In this document: piece by piece, positions 9,622 to 19,210 of the stretch
How the letters are laid out: each line of letters begins with the position of its first letter
Position numbering within the stretch: the stretch's first letter is position 1
Assembly (NCBI RefSeq): GCF_003426815.1
Contig: NZ_QKYK01000037.1
Coordinates: forward strand, 1 to 54,126
From: Desertimonas flava
GTDB taxonomy: Bacteria; Actinomycetota; Acidimicrobiia; Acidimicrobiales; Ilumatobacteraceae
DNA length: 54,126 bases
Direction of reading: 5' to 3'
Position numbers and translations under genes: made by a program
The notes under the pieces: model-generated
What the model was told of the DNA's origin: nothing
What the model saw: only the letters and a program-made list of their open reading frames with translations
The model's database searches: none

Positions 9622-10215
9622 GTGGAGCCCATCGATGCCGCTCGTCGCCTGCTCGGTGTCACCGCCGACGCCGGAGTGGAGGACGTTCGCGCCGCTCGCC
9701 GGCGGCTGGCCAAGGACCTGCATCCGGACGCCGGCGGCGACGAGTCGGCGATGCGTGCTGTGAACGAAGCGGTCGAGCTCGTGCTCGACGATCTGGCCCG
9801 TCCCGCAGCCGGGCGGGCGGGCCCCGGATCGGCCACCGCGGGAGCTGCGGCCTCGCCGCGGCCCGGTTCTGGCTTCCGTCCGGGCCGGGTCGACCACGAC
9901 GTCGCCTCGTTCACGATCGAGGCTCTCCCGGTGGTCGCCTTCGAGGCGCTGCTCGTGGTGACCTCGTGGATCGGCGAGGTGGTCGTCGACGAACCGCCAT
10001 ATCAGCTCGAGGTCGTGCTGACCGATCCGCTCCGCTGTTGGTGCCGGCTCGACATCGTGCCCGATGCCGGGGCGAGCACCGTGGCACTCACCATCGCCTC
10101 GCTCGCCGACGAACCACTCCCGGCGATCGACTCCGTGCGCGACCTGTGGGTCGCCTGCCTCAACCAGGTGGGTGCCGACCCCGATGGGCTCGACGGGAGC
10201 GGGCATCGTGGCTGA
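9622..10215 (+). CDS. Short J-domain (DnaJ-like) protein
   Basis: This 197-residue protein begins with about 50 residues that fit a J-domain: ARRLLGV, a helix ending RRRLAKDLHPDAGGDE, and a following helix EAVELVLDDL. The HPD tripeptide that stimulates Hsp70 ATPase is present. After a Gly/Ala/Pro linker (about 55-80) comes a conserved-looking domain of about 110 residues without a motif I recognise. No zinc-finger or substrate domain of true DnaJ is seen, so it is a specialised co-chaperone or a degenerate J-domain protein. GTG 9622 is chosen because it begins at the J-domain; an upstream GTG/ATG would run into the divergent livH promoter. It overlaps sua5 by 8 nt. Confidence 0.7.
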   Translation: MEPIDAARRLLGVTADAGVEDVRAARRRLAKDLHPDAGGDESAMRAVNEAVELVLDDLARPAAGRAGPGSATAGAAASPRPGSGFRPGRVDHDVASFTIEALPVVAFEALLVVTSWIGEVVVDEPPYQLEVVLTDPLRCWCRLDIVPDAGASTVALTIASLADEPLPAIDSVRDLWVACLNQVGADPDGLDGSGHRG

Positions 10216-11170
10216 CCCCCGGCAGGGCACCGTTCCCGACGGCCTGGTGACCGTCGATGTCGCCAGGGCGGTGGCATCGATCGTCGCCGGCGGCCTGGTC
10301 GCCATGCCCACCGAGACCGTGTACGGCCTCGGTGGCGATGCCACCAACGACGGCGCCGTGGCGAGGATCTTCGCCGTGAAGGGTCGCCCGACCGGCCATC
10401 CGTTGATCGTGCACATCGCCGCCGCCGAGGCGCTCGACGACTGGGCGGCGGAGGTGCCGCGGTTCGTACGCGACCTCGCCGAGAACTGCTGGCCGGGTCC
10501 GTTGACGATGCTGCTGCGCCGGTCGGCGCGGGTTCCCGACTCGGTCACGGGTGGCCGCGACACGGTCGGGCTGCGGGTTCCGGCCCACCCGATGGCGCTC
10601 GACCTGCTCGCCCGGTCCGGGCGGGGGATCGCCGCCCCGTCGGCCAACCGGTTCGGGAGGGTGAGCCCCACGACGGCGCAGCACGTGCTCGACGACCTCG
10701 GCTCGCTGCTCGACCCGGCGCGCGACGTCATCCTCGACGGCGGGGCGAGCCCGGTGGGCGTGGAGAGCACGATCGTCGACTGCTCGGTGTCGCCGCCGCA
10801 GGTGTTGCGGCCGGGTGGGATTCCCATCGCCGACATCGAGGCCGTGCTGGGCTCCAGCCTGGCGGCGGCGGCTGGACCGTCCCGCGCGGCCGGAATGCTC
10901 GCCTCGCACTACGCGCCCCGCGCCACCGTCGAGCTCGCCGAGTCGTCCGACGCCGCCCGGCGCCGTGCGGCTGTGCGGACGGCGGCGGGCGAGCAGGTGC
11001 GGATCCTCGACTACGGCGACGACCTGGTGCTGGCGGCCCGGTCGCTCTATGCCGACCTCCGCGACGCCGATGGCGCCGGCACGACACGGGTGATCGCCGT
11101 GATGCCACCCGCCGTCGGCCTCGGCCACGCGATCCGCGACCGCCTCACGAAGGCCGCGGCCGCTCGCTGA
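10208..11170 (+). CDS. Threonylcarbamoyl-AMP synthase (Sua5/YrdC family)
   Basis: This 320-residue enzyme makes threonylcarbamoyl-AMP from threonine, bicarbonate and ATP for the t6A37 modification of tRNAs. The YrdC fold covers residues 1 to about 210 (PTETVYGLGGDATN, KGRPTGHPLIVH, CWPGPLTMLL, SANRFGRVSPTTAQHV). The C-terminal Sua5 domain is present (ASHYAPRATVEL), so it is the long Sua5 form. GTG 10208 gives the right start and an 8-nt overlap with the J-domain gene, suggesting one operon. The stop is followed within 3 nt by a long palindrome (11173-11211). Confidence 0.93.
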   Translation: MADPRQGTVPDGLVTVDVARAVASIVAGGLVAMPTETVYGLGGDATNDGAVARIFAVKGRPTGHPLIVHIAAAEALDDWAAEVPRFVRDLAENCWPGPLTMLLRRSARVPDSVTGGRDTVGLRVPAHPMALDLLARSGRGIAAPSANRFGRVSPTTAQHVLDDLGSLLDPARDVILDGGASPVGVESTIVDCSVSPPQVLRPGGIPIADIEAVLGSSLAAAAGPSRAAGMLASHYAPRATVELAESSDAARRRAAVRTAAGEQVRILDYGDDLVLAARSLYADLRDADGAGTTRVIAVMPPAVGLGHAIRDRLTKAAAAR

Positions 11171-11172
11171 CG

Positions 11173-11211
11173 GCGCCTGACGGAATGTGCCTGGCCCATC
11201 CCGTCAGGCGC
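11173..11211. repeat. Palindromic repeat, family F (degenerate)
   Basis: The arms GCGCCTGACGG and CCGTCAGGCGC surround a core, GTGCC-T-GGCCC, close to the GTGCC-W-GGCAC core of two perfect palindromes at 34846 and 50364. Three pairs are mismatched. Placed 3 nt past the sua5 stop, it may also terminate transcription. Confidence 0.6.
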
Positions 11212-11274
11212 ACCGGTCGCCGCTGCGGCGGCCGCCTCGGTCGAACATGTGTCGGCGCTCGTCGGGCGCCCTAA

Positions 11275-12789
<1,515 letters not shown>

Positions 12790-12795
12790 CTCTCG

Positions 12796-13488
12796 ATGAC
12801 GTCCAACGATGTCGAACCCGATGGCGGCTCGACGGCGATGCGGGTCATCGCGATCGACGGCCCAGCGGGCGCCGGCAAGAGCACCGTGGGGCGCGAGGTC
12901 GCCCGTCGACTCGGTCTCGAGTACCTCGACACAGGTGCGATGTACCGAGCCGTCGCCTTTGCTGCGTTGCGTCGCGGGGTGTCGGTGAGCGACGAGCAGT
13001 CGGTGGCCGAGCTGGCCCGGGAGATGCGCTTGTCGGTCTCGGAGCACGAGGTGATCGTCGACGATGTCGACGCCACCACCGAGATCCGCGGCCGCGCGGT
13101 CACCGAAGCGGTCAGCGCGGTCGCCGCCAACCCGGCCGTGCGGGACGAACTGCGGGGGCGGCAGCGGGCGTGGGCGCGCGAGCACGGCGGTGGGGTGATC
13201 GAGGGGCGCGACATCGGCACCGTCGTCTTCCCCGACGCCGATCTCAAGCTGTACATCACGGCGTCGCCCCGCGAGCGCGCCGAACGCCGCGTCCGCGAGA
13301 TCGGCGGCGACGTCGCCGACGTCGAGTGGTCGATCACCGAGCGGGACCGGCGTGACATGAATCGGCTCGACGGCCCGTTGCGCGCCGACGCCGGCGCGGT
13401 CGTCGTCGACACCACCGGGCTGACGATCGGTGAGGTCGTCGACCACATCGTCGCCATGCTCCCGGCCCACACCTCTGACGCCTTATGA
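12796..13488 (+). CDS. cmk: Cytidylate kinase
   Basis: This 230-residue P-loop kinase phosphorylates CMP and dCMP with ATP. Walker A is GPAGAGKST (residues 22-30), followed by LDTGAMYRAVA, the EGRDIGTVVFPDADLK motif and RERAERR of the lid. The length is normal. ATG 12796 is used; ATG 12838 is also possible, since the conserved part begins at residue 15. It follows guaB1 by 6 nt and leads into the acyltransferase gene through two tiny overlapping reading frames, so guaB1-cmk-plsC looks like one transcript. Confidence 0.95.
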   Translation: MTSNDVEPDGGSTAMRVIAIDGPAGAGKSTVGREVARRLGLEYLDTGAMYRAVAFAALRRGVSVSDEQSVAELAREMRLSVSEHEVIVDDVDATTEIRGRAVTEAVSAVAANPAVRDELRGRQRAWAREHGGGVIEGRDIGTVVFPDADLKLYITASPRERAERRVREIGGDVADVEWSITERDRRDMNRLDGPLRADAGAVVVDTTGLTIGEVVDHIVAMLPAHTSDAL

Positions 13489-13522
13489 CCAGGGACGCCT
13501 CATGACCAGGGACGCCTCATGA
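13485..13522 (+). repeat. 17-bp tandem duplication carrying start codons
   Basis: ATGACCAGGGACGCCTC occurs twice head to tail (13485-13501, 13502-13518), directly before the acyltransferase ATG at 13519. The end of cmk (GACGCCTTATGA) resembles a third, diverged unit. Each unit supplies an SD-like AGGGA about 6 nt before the next ATG. Two six-codon frames arise (13485-13505 and 13502-13522), and cmk, the two mini-ORFs and the acyltransferase gene are chained by three ATGA overlaps. Confidence 0.85.
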
Positions 13523-14214
13523 GCAAGTACGCCTCGACGTTCGCCGGGACCGGACGGGTGAGCCGGGCGGCCTACTACGTCGTGCGGGCGATCGTCGCCA
13601 CCGCGACGCGGCTCTACACCCGCATGCACATCGACGGACGCGAGCGTCTGCCCCGCACCGGCGCCTACGTCCTCGCTCCCGTCCACCGGTCGTACATCGA
13701 CACGCCGATCTCGTCGTGCCTCACGCGCCGCCGCCTGCGCTTCATGGGCAAGGACTCGCTGTGGAAGTACCGCGCCTCGGCCTGGCTGCTCTCGTCGCTC
13801 GGTGGCTTTCCCGTCACTCGTGGCACCGCCGACCGGGAGGCGTTGAAGCGCTGCGTGGCCGTGCTGGAGGCGGGCGAGCCGCTGGTGCTGTACCCCGAGG
13901 GGGAGCGCAAGTCGGGGCCGGTGGTGCAGCCGTTGTTCGACGGCGCCGTGTACGTGGCCCTGCGGGCCGGGGTGCCGATCGTGCCGGTGGGGATCGGTGG
14001 CTCCGAGCGCGTGATGCCGAAGGACGCCAAGTTCATCTTCCCGCGCAAGGTGCACGTGGTGATCGGCGAGCCGATCCTGCCCGTCGCCACGGTCGGTGAT
14101 TCGGGTCGCGTCGCCCGGTCGGCGATCCGCCGCCACAGCGACCAGCTGCACGCCACGTTGCAGGAGCTGTTCGACGAGGCGATGCGCCGAGTCGGCACCC
14201 CGAACGAGTACTGA
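13519..14214 (+). CDS. 1-acylglycerol-3-phosphate O-acyltransferase family protein (PlsC-like)
   Basis: This 231-residue membrane-associated acyltransferase has the HX4D catalytic motif at H56-D61 (HRSYID), the glycerol-phosphate binding GFPVTRG, the PEGERKSG motif and a later PIVPVGIGG. It should acylate lysophosphatidate in phospholipid synthesis or a related acceptor. A cmk-plsC pairing is common in actinobacteria. ATG 13519 is the third in a series of ATGs spaced 17 nt apart; only this one opens the full frame. Confidence 0.9.
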   Translation: MSKYASTFAGTGRVSRAAYYVVRAIVATATRLYTRMHIDGRERLPRTGAYVLAPVHRSYIDTPISSCLTRRRLRFMGKDSLWKYRASAWLLSSLGGFPVTRGTADREALKRCVAVLEAGEPLVLYPEGERKSGPVVQPLFDGAVYVALRAGVPIVPVGIGGSERVMPKDAKFIFPRKVHVVIGEPILPVATVGDSGRVARSAIRRHSDQLHATLQELFDEAMRRVGTPNEY

Positions 14215-14249
14215 CGCCGCCCGCCCCCGATTCGAGACGGAACCGCCGC

Positions 14250-14323
14250 GACGGGAGGGTATCTACCCACCGCCGCAACCGGAGGTATGTACCGGACGCT
14301 TCGGTGGGGTACGTACCCTCCGG
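14250..14323 (+). repeat. Palindromic repeat family R, copy A
   Basis: This copy of about 74 bp starts GACGGGAGGGTATCTACCC, contains CCGGACGCTTCGG and ends TACCCTCCGG. It consists of several half-palindromic GGAGGGTAnnTACC units. It matches copy B inside dnaE2 (35592-35666) and, in reverse orientation, copy C between carA and carB (46902-46977). It lies between two convergent genes. Compared with B and C it lacks one G in the second GGAGGG, which breaks the open frame those copies keep. Confidence 0.85.
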
Positions 14324-14358
14324 ACTCGGTCGGGCCGGGCGGTCGAGTCGAACGACGC

Positions 14359-15612
14359 TCAGCCGAGGTAGGCCTCGAGCGCCTTGGCGAGGTGCCCGGG
14401 GTCATCGGCGCCGCAGAGCTCGCGGGCCGAGTGCATCGACAGCTGTGGCACACCGACGTCGACGGTGGCGATACCGAGCCGCGTGGCGGTGATCGGACCG
14501 ATCGTCGAGCCGCACGGCACGTTGTTGCGACTGACGAACGTCTGCACCGGTACGCCCACATCGGCGCAGGCCCGCTGGAACAGCGCGGCCGTTCCGGCGT
14601 CGGTGGCGTAGCGCTGGTTGGCGTTGATCTTGATCGCCGGCCCGTGGTTCACCAGCGGCGCATGGCCGGCGTCGTGACGCTCGGGGTAGTTGGGATGGAT
14701 GGCGTGGGCGTTGTCGGCCGAGACACAGCTCGACGCGGCGAAGACGCGCTGCGTGCCGTCCGCGTCGGCGACGCCGACCGACGCGAGCACGCGGGTCAGC
14801 ACGCTGTCGAGGACGGGTCCGGCGGCGCCCGATCGTGACGCGGAGCCGACCTCTTCGTGGTCGAACAGGGCGACGACGGCGATGTGGTCGGTCGGCAAGA
14901 CGGCGGTGAGTGCAGTGACGCCGGCCCAGCACGAGACCTGGTTGTCGAGCCGGCCGCTGGCGAGGAGCGACCGGTCGACGCCGAGGACCGCCGCCGGCTG
15001 CGTGTCGTAGAGGCACAGATCCCAGAACGCCGGGTCCCGGGCATCCAGGTCGGCTCCGGTCTGCTCGGCGAGCCAGGCTGCGAACGAGGTGCCCTCGCTG
15101 GACGCCCAGACCGGCCGGAGGTGCTGGTGCTTGTCGAGGACGAGCCCACGGTCGTTGACGTCCCGATCGAGATGGATGGCCAGTTGCGGGACGCGTGCCA
15201 CGGGATCGGACACGTTGACCAGGGTGCTCGTGCCGTCGGGGGCCACGACCCTCCCGGCGATGCCGAGGTCGCGGTCGAGCCAACTGTTGAGCAGCACGCC
15301 GCCGTAGATCTCGACGCCCAGCGAGCGCCAGTTGGCCAACGCCTGATCGGGGCGGGCGTGGATGCGCAGCCCGGGGGAATCGGTGTGGGCGCCGACGATG
15401 CGCAACGCCGACGCCGACCCCGACGGCAACCGCCACGCGACGAGCGCGGCGCCGCGCCGCACGTAGCCGGCGGGCGGCACCTCGTCCCACCGCTCGGTCT
15501 CGTCGACCTCGACGAATCCCGCCGCGCCGAGGAGCGCCGCTGCGGACGCCGCGGCATGCCAGGGGGAGGGGGACGCGTCGAGGAAGGTCATCAGATCCTG
15601 CACGCCCGCCAT
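14359..15612 (-). CDS. M18 family aminopeptidase
   Basis: This 417-residue metallopeptidase of the M18 (aspartyl aminopeptidase, PepC/ApeB) family removes N-terminal residues from peptides in the cytoplasm. Two-metal-site motifs are visible: GAHTDSPGLRIHA, SWLDRDL (bridging Asp), DHEEVGS (catalytic Glu pair) and, near the end, GVPQLSMHSARE with a ligand His. The length is close to the usual 420-430. ATG 15612 opens at VQDLMTFLDASPSPWHA, the conserved beginning of the family. It is convergent with the acyltransferase gene, with repeat copy A in the 144-bp gap. Confidence 0.93.
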   Translation of the reverse strand: MAGVQDLMTFLDASPSPWHAAASAAALLGAAGFVEVDETERWDEVPPAGYVRRGAALVAWRLPSGSASALRIVGAHTDSPGLRIHARPDQALANWRSLGVEIYGGVLLNSWLDRDLGIAGRVVAPDGTSTLVNVSDPVARVPQLAIHLDRDVNDRGLVLDKHQHLRPVWASSEGTSFAAWLAEQTGADLDARDPAFWDLCLYDTQPAAVLGVDRSLLASGRLDNQVSCWAGVTALTAVLPTDHIAVVALFDHEEVGSASRSGAAGPVLDSVLTRVLASVGVADADGTQRVFAASSCVSADNAHAIHPNYPERHDAGHAPLVNHGPAIKINANQRYATDAGTAALFQRACADVGVPVQTFVSRNNVPCGSTIGPITATRLGIATVDVGVPQLSMHSARELCGADDPGHLAKALEAYLG

Positions 15613-15673
15613 TCAATCGCGTCCGTCCCGCTCGCAGGGCCGAGGCCCCTGCGCGGGGACCGAGGCGGTCTGG

Positions 15674-15680
15674 TAGAGAT
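15674..15680 (+). promoter_or_regulatory. -10 box of pyk
   Basis: TAGAGAT ends 6 nt before the GTG at 15687, consistent with a leaderless transcript. The M18 gene is divergent, 75 bp away. Confidence 0.45.
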
Positions 15681-15686
15681 GCGGGG

Positions 15687-17147
15687 GTGAGTCGCCGCAC
15701 GAAGATCGTCGCCACCATCGGACCGGCGTCCGAGTCACCCGAGTCGCTGAAGGCGCTGATCGCCGCGGGCGCCGACGTGTGCCGGCTCAACCTCAGTCAT
15801 GGGACCGTCGAGGAGCATCTCGCACGCCTGCGCGCGGTACGGGACGCCGCGGCGTCGAGTGGCAGGCACGTCGCTGTTCTGGCCGACCTTCCGGGGCCGA
15901 AGATCCGGGCCGGGTCGTTCCCCGAGGGTGGCGTCGACCTCGCCCCAGGGAGCGTCGTGCGATTCGTCCCCGGCGACGCGCCGAGCAGCGCCCATCAGAT
16001 CAGCGTCGACTACGACGACCTGCTCACCGACGTGGTCATGGGTGACCGCATCATCCTCGGCGACGGCGGGATCTCGCTGCGCGTGGTGTCCGTGACCGGC
16101 GACGCCGTGCTCGCCGAGGTGGAGTCGGGCGGAAAGACGCAGGGCCGGCCGGGCGTGCACCTGCAGTGCGAAGGGTTCACCCTGCGTGCTCCGACGGCCG
16201 AGGATCTCGAGCTGGCCGAGCAGATGGCGGTGGCGGGCGTCGACTACATCGCCCTGTCGTTCGCCCGATCCGCGGCCGACATCGATGCCCTGAGAGCCGT
16301 CGTCGGCGACCGCGCCCGCATCCTCGCCAAGGTCGAGACCGGCTCGGCCATCGCCGCCATCGCCGAGATCGCCGATGCCGCCGACGCCGTGATGGTGGCC
16401 CGGGGCGACCTCGGCATCGACGTCGCCCTCGAAGACGTGCCCCATCTCCAGAAGCGCATCATCCGCCACTGCGTCGAGGTCGGCACTCCGGTCGTCACGG
16501 CGACCCAGATGCTCGAATCGATGATCGACGCCCCGACGCCGACCCGTGCTGAGGTGAGCGACGTCGCCAACGCGGTGTTCGATGGCACCGATGCCGTCAT
16601 GCTCTCGGGCGAGACGGCGATCGGTCGTGACCCGGCGCTCGTGGTGCGCACGATGGCCACGATCGCCGAGCGAGCCGAGCGAGAGGCCGACTACCGGCAG
16701 TGGGGCACCCGCCTCGTGCGGGCCCAGCGAGGCCGCGCCGACGGCACCGCTGAACTGGACGACTCCGAGTTCGTCGCCGACCGCATCAGCGAGTCGATCG
16801 CCCACGCCGCCTGGCAGGCCGCCGACGACGTCGGCGCGTCGACGATCATCTGCTGCACCCGGAGCGGGCGATGCGCCCGCAACATGGCGCGGTTCCGCCC
16901 GGCGGCCCGGTTGCTCGGCATCTCACCCCACGAGTCGACGCGGCGAGCCCTGGCGCTCTCGTGGGGCGTCGAGCCGCTGGCCGTGGACGAGGCGGCGTCG
17001 ACCGACGAGATGGTCTGGTTCGCCGTCGAGCGAGCCGTCGCCGGCGGCTGGGTCGCGGCCGGCGACACGGTGGTCGTCATCGCCGGCGCCCCCGACCGGG
17101 CGAGCGGTGCCGCCGCCGACGTGATGCGGATCGTCCGCGTGGGCTGA
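15687..17147 (+). CDS. pyk: Pyruvate kinase
   Basis: This 486-residue enzyme transfers phosphate from phosphoenolpyruvate to ADP in the last step of glycolysis. Visible signatures are the N-terminal KIVATIGPAS, LNLSHGT, LADLPGPKIR (substrate and K+ binding), the PK signature AKVETGSAIAAIAEI, metal-binding ARGDLGID and the TQMLESM helix. The C-terminal allosteric domain is complete (CTRSGRCARN to DVMRIVRVG). GTG 15687 fits both the family start and the -10 box. Confidence 0.97.
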   Translation: MSRRTKIVATIGPASESPESLKALIAAGADVCRLNLSHGTVEEHLARLRAVRDAAASSGRHVAVLADLPGPKIRAGSFPEGGVDLAPGSVVRFVPGDAPSSAHQISVDYDDLLTDVVMGDRIILGDGGISLRVVSVTGDAVLAEVESGGKTQGRPGVHLQCEGFTLRAPTAEDLELAEQMAVAGVDYIALSFARSAADIDALRAVVGDRARILAKVETGSAIAAIAEIADAADAVMVARGDLGIDVALEDVPHLQKRIIRHCVEVGTPVVTATQMLESMIDAPTPTRAEVSDVANAVFDGTDAVMLSGETAIGRDPALVVRTMATIAERAEREADYRQWGTRLVRAQRGRADGTAELDDSEFVADRISESIAHAAWQAADDVGASTIICCTRSGRCARNMARFRPAARLLGISPHESTRRALALSWGVEPLAVDEAASTDEMVWFAVERAVAGGWVAAGDTVVVIAGAPDRASGAAADVMRIVRVG

Positions 17148-17163
17148 TGACCGGCACGACGCC

Positions 17164-17169
17164 TAACGT
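17164..17169 (+). promoter_or_regulatory. -10 box of the hydrolase gene
   Basis: TAACGT lies 6 nt before the GTG at 17176 and 9 nt before the adjacent ATG at 17179. It is only 16 bp past the pyk stop. Confidence 0.4.
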
Positions 17170-17175
17170 CCGCAG

Positions 17176-17943
17176 GTGATGACCGGGATCTGGAGCCACG
17201 AATCGGGCGCCGAGGACGCTCCGCTGCTGGTGGCGATCCACGGCGCGATGGACCGCTCGGCGTCGATGGTGAAGCTGTCGCGCCTGCTCGACCACGAGTT
17301 CCGCGTGCTGCGCTACGACCGGCGCGGCTACGGGCGGTCGAAGCCGCACGACGGGCCGTTCACGATGCACGACCAGGTCGACGACCTGGTGGAACTGGTC
17401 GGCGAGCGCCCGGCGATCCTCTTCGGCCACAGCTTCGGCGGCGACGTCGCCCTCGCCGCCGCCGACCGGTACCCGGGCCTGGTGCGCGCCGTGGCGGTCT
17501 ACGAAACGCCATTGTCCTGGCTCGACTGGTGGCCCGGCTCCACCAAGTCGTGGCCCGCGGGCCAGGACCCGGCCGTGGCGGCCGAGCGCTTCATGCGCCG
17601 CATGATCGGCGACGACCGATGGGAGGCACTCCCTGCCCGGTCGCGCGCTGAGCGGTTGGAAGAGGGTCCGGCGCTGACCGCGGAGCTCGCCGATCTCGCG
17701 GCCAACGCGCCCTGGTCGTTCGAGCGGATCACGATGCCGTTCGTGGCGATGTACGGCGGCGCCACCGTCAATCATCACCGCACGGCGGCGATCTACCTCG
17801 CCGAGCACATCCCGGGCACCGTCCGTGACGGCGCCTTCGACGGTGCGGCCATCCCCGTCGCCGGCGCATCCCACAACGGTCCCTACACCGACCCGCAACC
17901 GGTCGCCGACGTCCTGCGCGCCCTCGCCAAGATCGCCACCTGA
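17176..17943 (+). CDS. Alpha/beta-fold hydrolase
   Basis: This 255-residue single-domain alpha/beta hydrolase has the nucleophile elbow GHSFGG (about residue 85), the oxyanion-side AIHGAMDRS near the N-terminus and a candidate catalytic His in ASHNGPY near the C-terminus. The acid is probably the Asp in DGAAIPVAG or nearby. The substrate is unknown; esterase, lactonase or epoxide-type roles are all possible. The start is GTG 17176 or ATG 17179 (GTGATG). Two palindromic repeats of family E begin 9 bp after the stop. Confidence 0.85.
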   Translation: MMTGIWSHESGAEDAPLLVAIHGAMDRSASMVKLSRLLDHEFRVLRYDRRGYGRSKPHDGPFTMHDQVDDLVELVGERPAILFGHSFGGDVALAAADRYPGLVRAVAVYETPLSWLDWWPGSTKSWPAGQDPAVAAERFMRRMIGDDRWEALPARSRAERLEEGPALTAELADLAANAPWSFERITMPFVAMYGGATVNHHRTAAIYLAEHIPGTVRDGAFDGAAIPVAGASHNGPYTDPQPVADVLRALAKIAT

Positions 17944-17951
17944 CGCCCCGC

Positions 17952-17999
17952 GAACTGTGAGCCCAGATGGCAGGTCTCTGCGTCCGTGGCTCACACTTC
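17952..17999. repeat. Palindromic repeat family E, copy 1
   Basis: An element of about 48 bp begins GAACTGTGAGCC and ends GGCTCACACTTC, an imperfect inverted repeat. It resembles copies at 18025, 19094 and 19164. Confidence 0.75.
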
Positions 18000-18024
18000 C
18001 CGGGCGGCTCGACGGGCCCGCCGC

Positions 18025-18072
18025 GAACTGTGAGCTCAGGGCGCAGATGTCCGCGCTCTGCGCTCACCGTTC
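18025..18072. repeat. Palindromic repeat family E, copy 2
   Basis: It begins GAACTGTGAGCTCAGGGCG and ends GCGCTCACCGTTC, with the internal CGCAGATGTCCGCG shared with copy 3. Its right half supplies the stop codon of the AbiEi/DUF559-like gene (18064-18066). Confidence 0.75.
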
Positions 18073-19032
18073 GCCGGCGCGGAGCGCTCGCTGGCGAACG
18101 CTCACGAGCTCACGGACCACCTTGCACACCTCGGCGGGCCGGCGGGTGGCGTACCAGCCGAGGTAGATGAGCTCCCACCCGGCGAGCGCCGCTCGCAGGT
18201 CGCGGTCCTCGTCGAGATGCTCGGCGTCGGGCCCGAAGTGGAACCGCCGGCTGTGCGCCTCGAGGCCGAGCCGAACGGACGGGAAGGCGATGTCGGGACG
18301 GGCGACGAACTCGCCCGCCTCGTTGACGATGCTGTGCTGCAGCTCGATCGGCGGCAACGCCGGATCGTCGAGACACAGGGCGAGCAACTCCTCGAACCAG
18401 GTGGCCGGCAGCTGACCTTCCCACGGGATCGAAGCGAGCAGACGCAAGAGGACCCCCGTGCCACGCTGGCCCGGTCGATGCAGCCGTTCGACCACGTCAC
18501 GCGTCAGCGCCAGGTCGAGCCGGTTGCGCCGCGCCGACGTCAAGGCCTGGCGGACGCTCTGAGGCGGCACCACCGAGCCGAGGTCGGCCAGCGTCCGTGG
18601 CACGGTGGTGCAGCGGAACCCGTCGACGAGGGCCACGTCACAGGGCTCCATGGGCGTCACGTGGTGGACCACCGCGCGAACGGCCGGGGCGAGACGGAAC
18701 GATCGCGACACGCTGACCTCGATCATCGCGTTCCGAGGTTCATCGAAGCCGTCGAAGCCGAGGAGGCGGGCCGCGGAGCGGTGCGAGACGACCGCGTGGT
18801 CGCCGGCGGCGAGCATGACCACCATCAACCGCTGCGTCCAGGACGCCTCGACGCCCTGGAGCGTCAGCACGCCAGGCAGCGGCTCGGCCAGCCATCCCGC
18901 GCGCTTGGCCGTGGCGACGCGGCGGGAGTCGAAGCCGACGGCGGTGGCCTGGCGGCGCGTGAGCGCACGGTGCTGGCCGGCCGCCAGGGCGATGACGGCG
19001 TGGCGGGCGACATCTCGATCGACGGTGGTCAT
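18064..19032 (-). CDS. AbiEi-antitoxin-like/DUF559-like endonuclease-fold protein
   Basis: This 322-residue protein has an N-terminal helix-turn-helix-like region resembling the type IV AbiEi antitoxin N-domain (HRALTRRQATAVGFDSRRV, followed by PGVLTLQG). The C-terminal part (about 215-310) looks like a DUF559/Vsr PD-(D/E)XK nuclease fold: RPDIAFPSVRLGLEAHSRRFH supplies the D and ExH-type residues, then a strand WELIYLGW. Such orphan genes are common, often in many paralogues, in actinobacteria. No toxin gene sits beside it. ATG 19032 is preferred; ATG 19104 would lie inside a repeat. Palindromic repeats of one family flank it on both sides, two on each. Function unknown. Confidence 0.75.
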   Translation of the reverse strand: MTTVDRDVARHAVIALAAGQHRALTRRQATAVGFDSRRVATAKRAGWLAEPLPGVLTLQGVEASWTQRLMVVMLAAGDHAVVSHRSAARLLGFDGFDEPRNAMIEVSVSRSFRLAPAVRAVVHHVTPMEPCDVALVDGFRCTTVPRTLADLGSVVPPQSVRQALTSARRNRLDLALTRDVVERLHRPGQRGTGVLLRLLASIPWEGQLPATWFEELLALCLDDPALPPIELQHSIVNEAGEFVARPDIAFPSVRLGLEAHSRRFHFGPDAEHLDEDRDLRAALAGWELIYLGWYATRRPAEVCKVVRELVSVRQRALRAGER

Positions 19033-19093
19033 CACCGGATCGTCCGCCCCCGCACTCACTGCGAGCCTCACCGCGGGCGCCGGTGACGAGATC

Positions 19094-19139
19094 GGTGAGC
19101 TCACAGCGCAGATGTCCGCGCCGTGAGCTCACAGATCGT
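19094..19139. repeat. Palindromic repeat family E, copy 3
   Basis: GGTGAGCTCACAGCGCAGA and CCGTGAGCTCACAGATCG surround the TGTCCGCG centre. The sequence GAGCTCACAG occurs twice. It is just upstream of the AbiEi/DUF559-like gene. Confidence 0.75.
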
Positions 19140-19163
19140 CGGCGCCGACCGGCGAATCGGAGA

Positions 19164-19210
19164 AGTGTGAGCTGACAGCGCGGAAACCCGCGCTCGTGGC
19201 TCACAGATCG
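19164..19210. repeat. Palindromic repeat family E, copy 4
   Basis: AGTGTGAGCTGACAGCGCGG and CCGCGCTCGTGGCTCACA form a hairpin-like inverted repeat that ends at the stop of the giant carboxylase gene. Confidence 0.75.
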
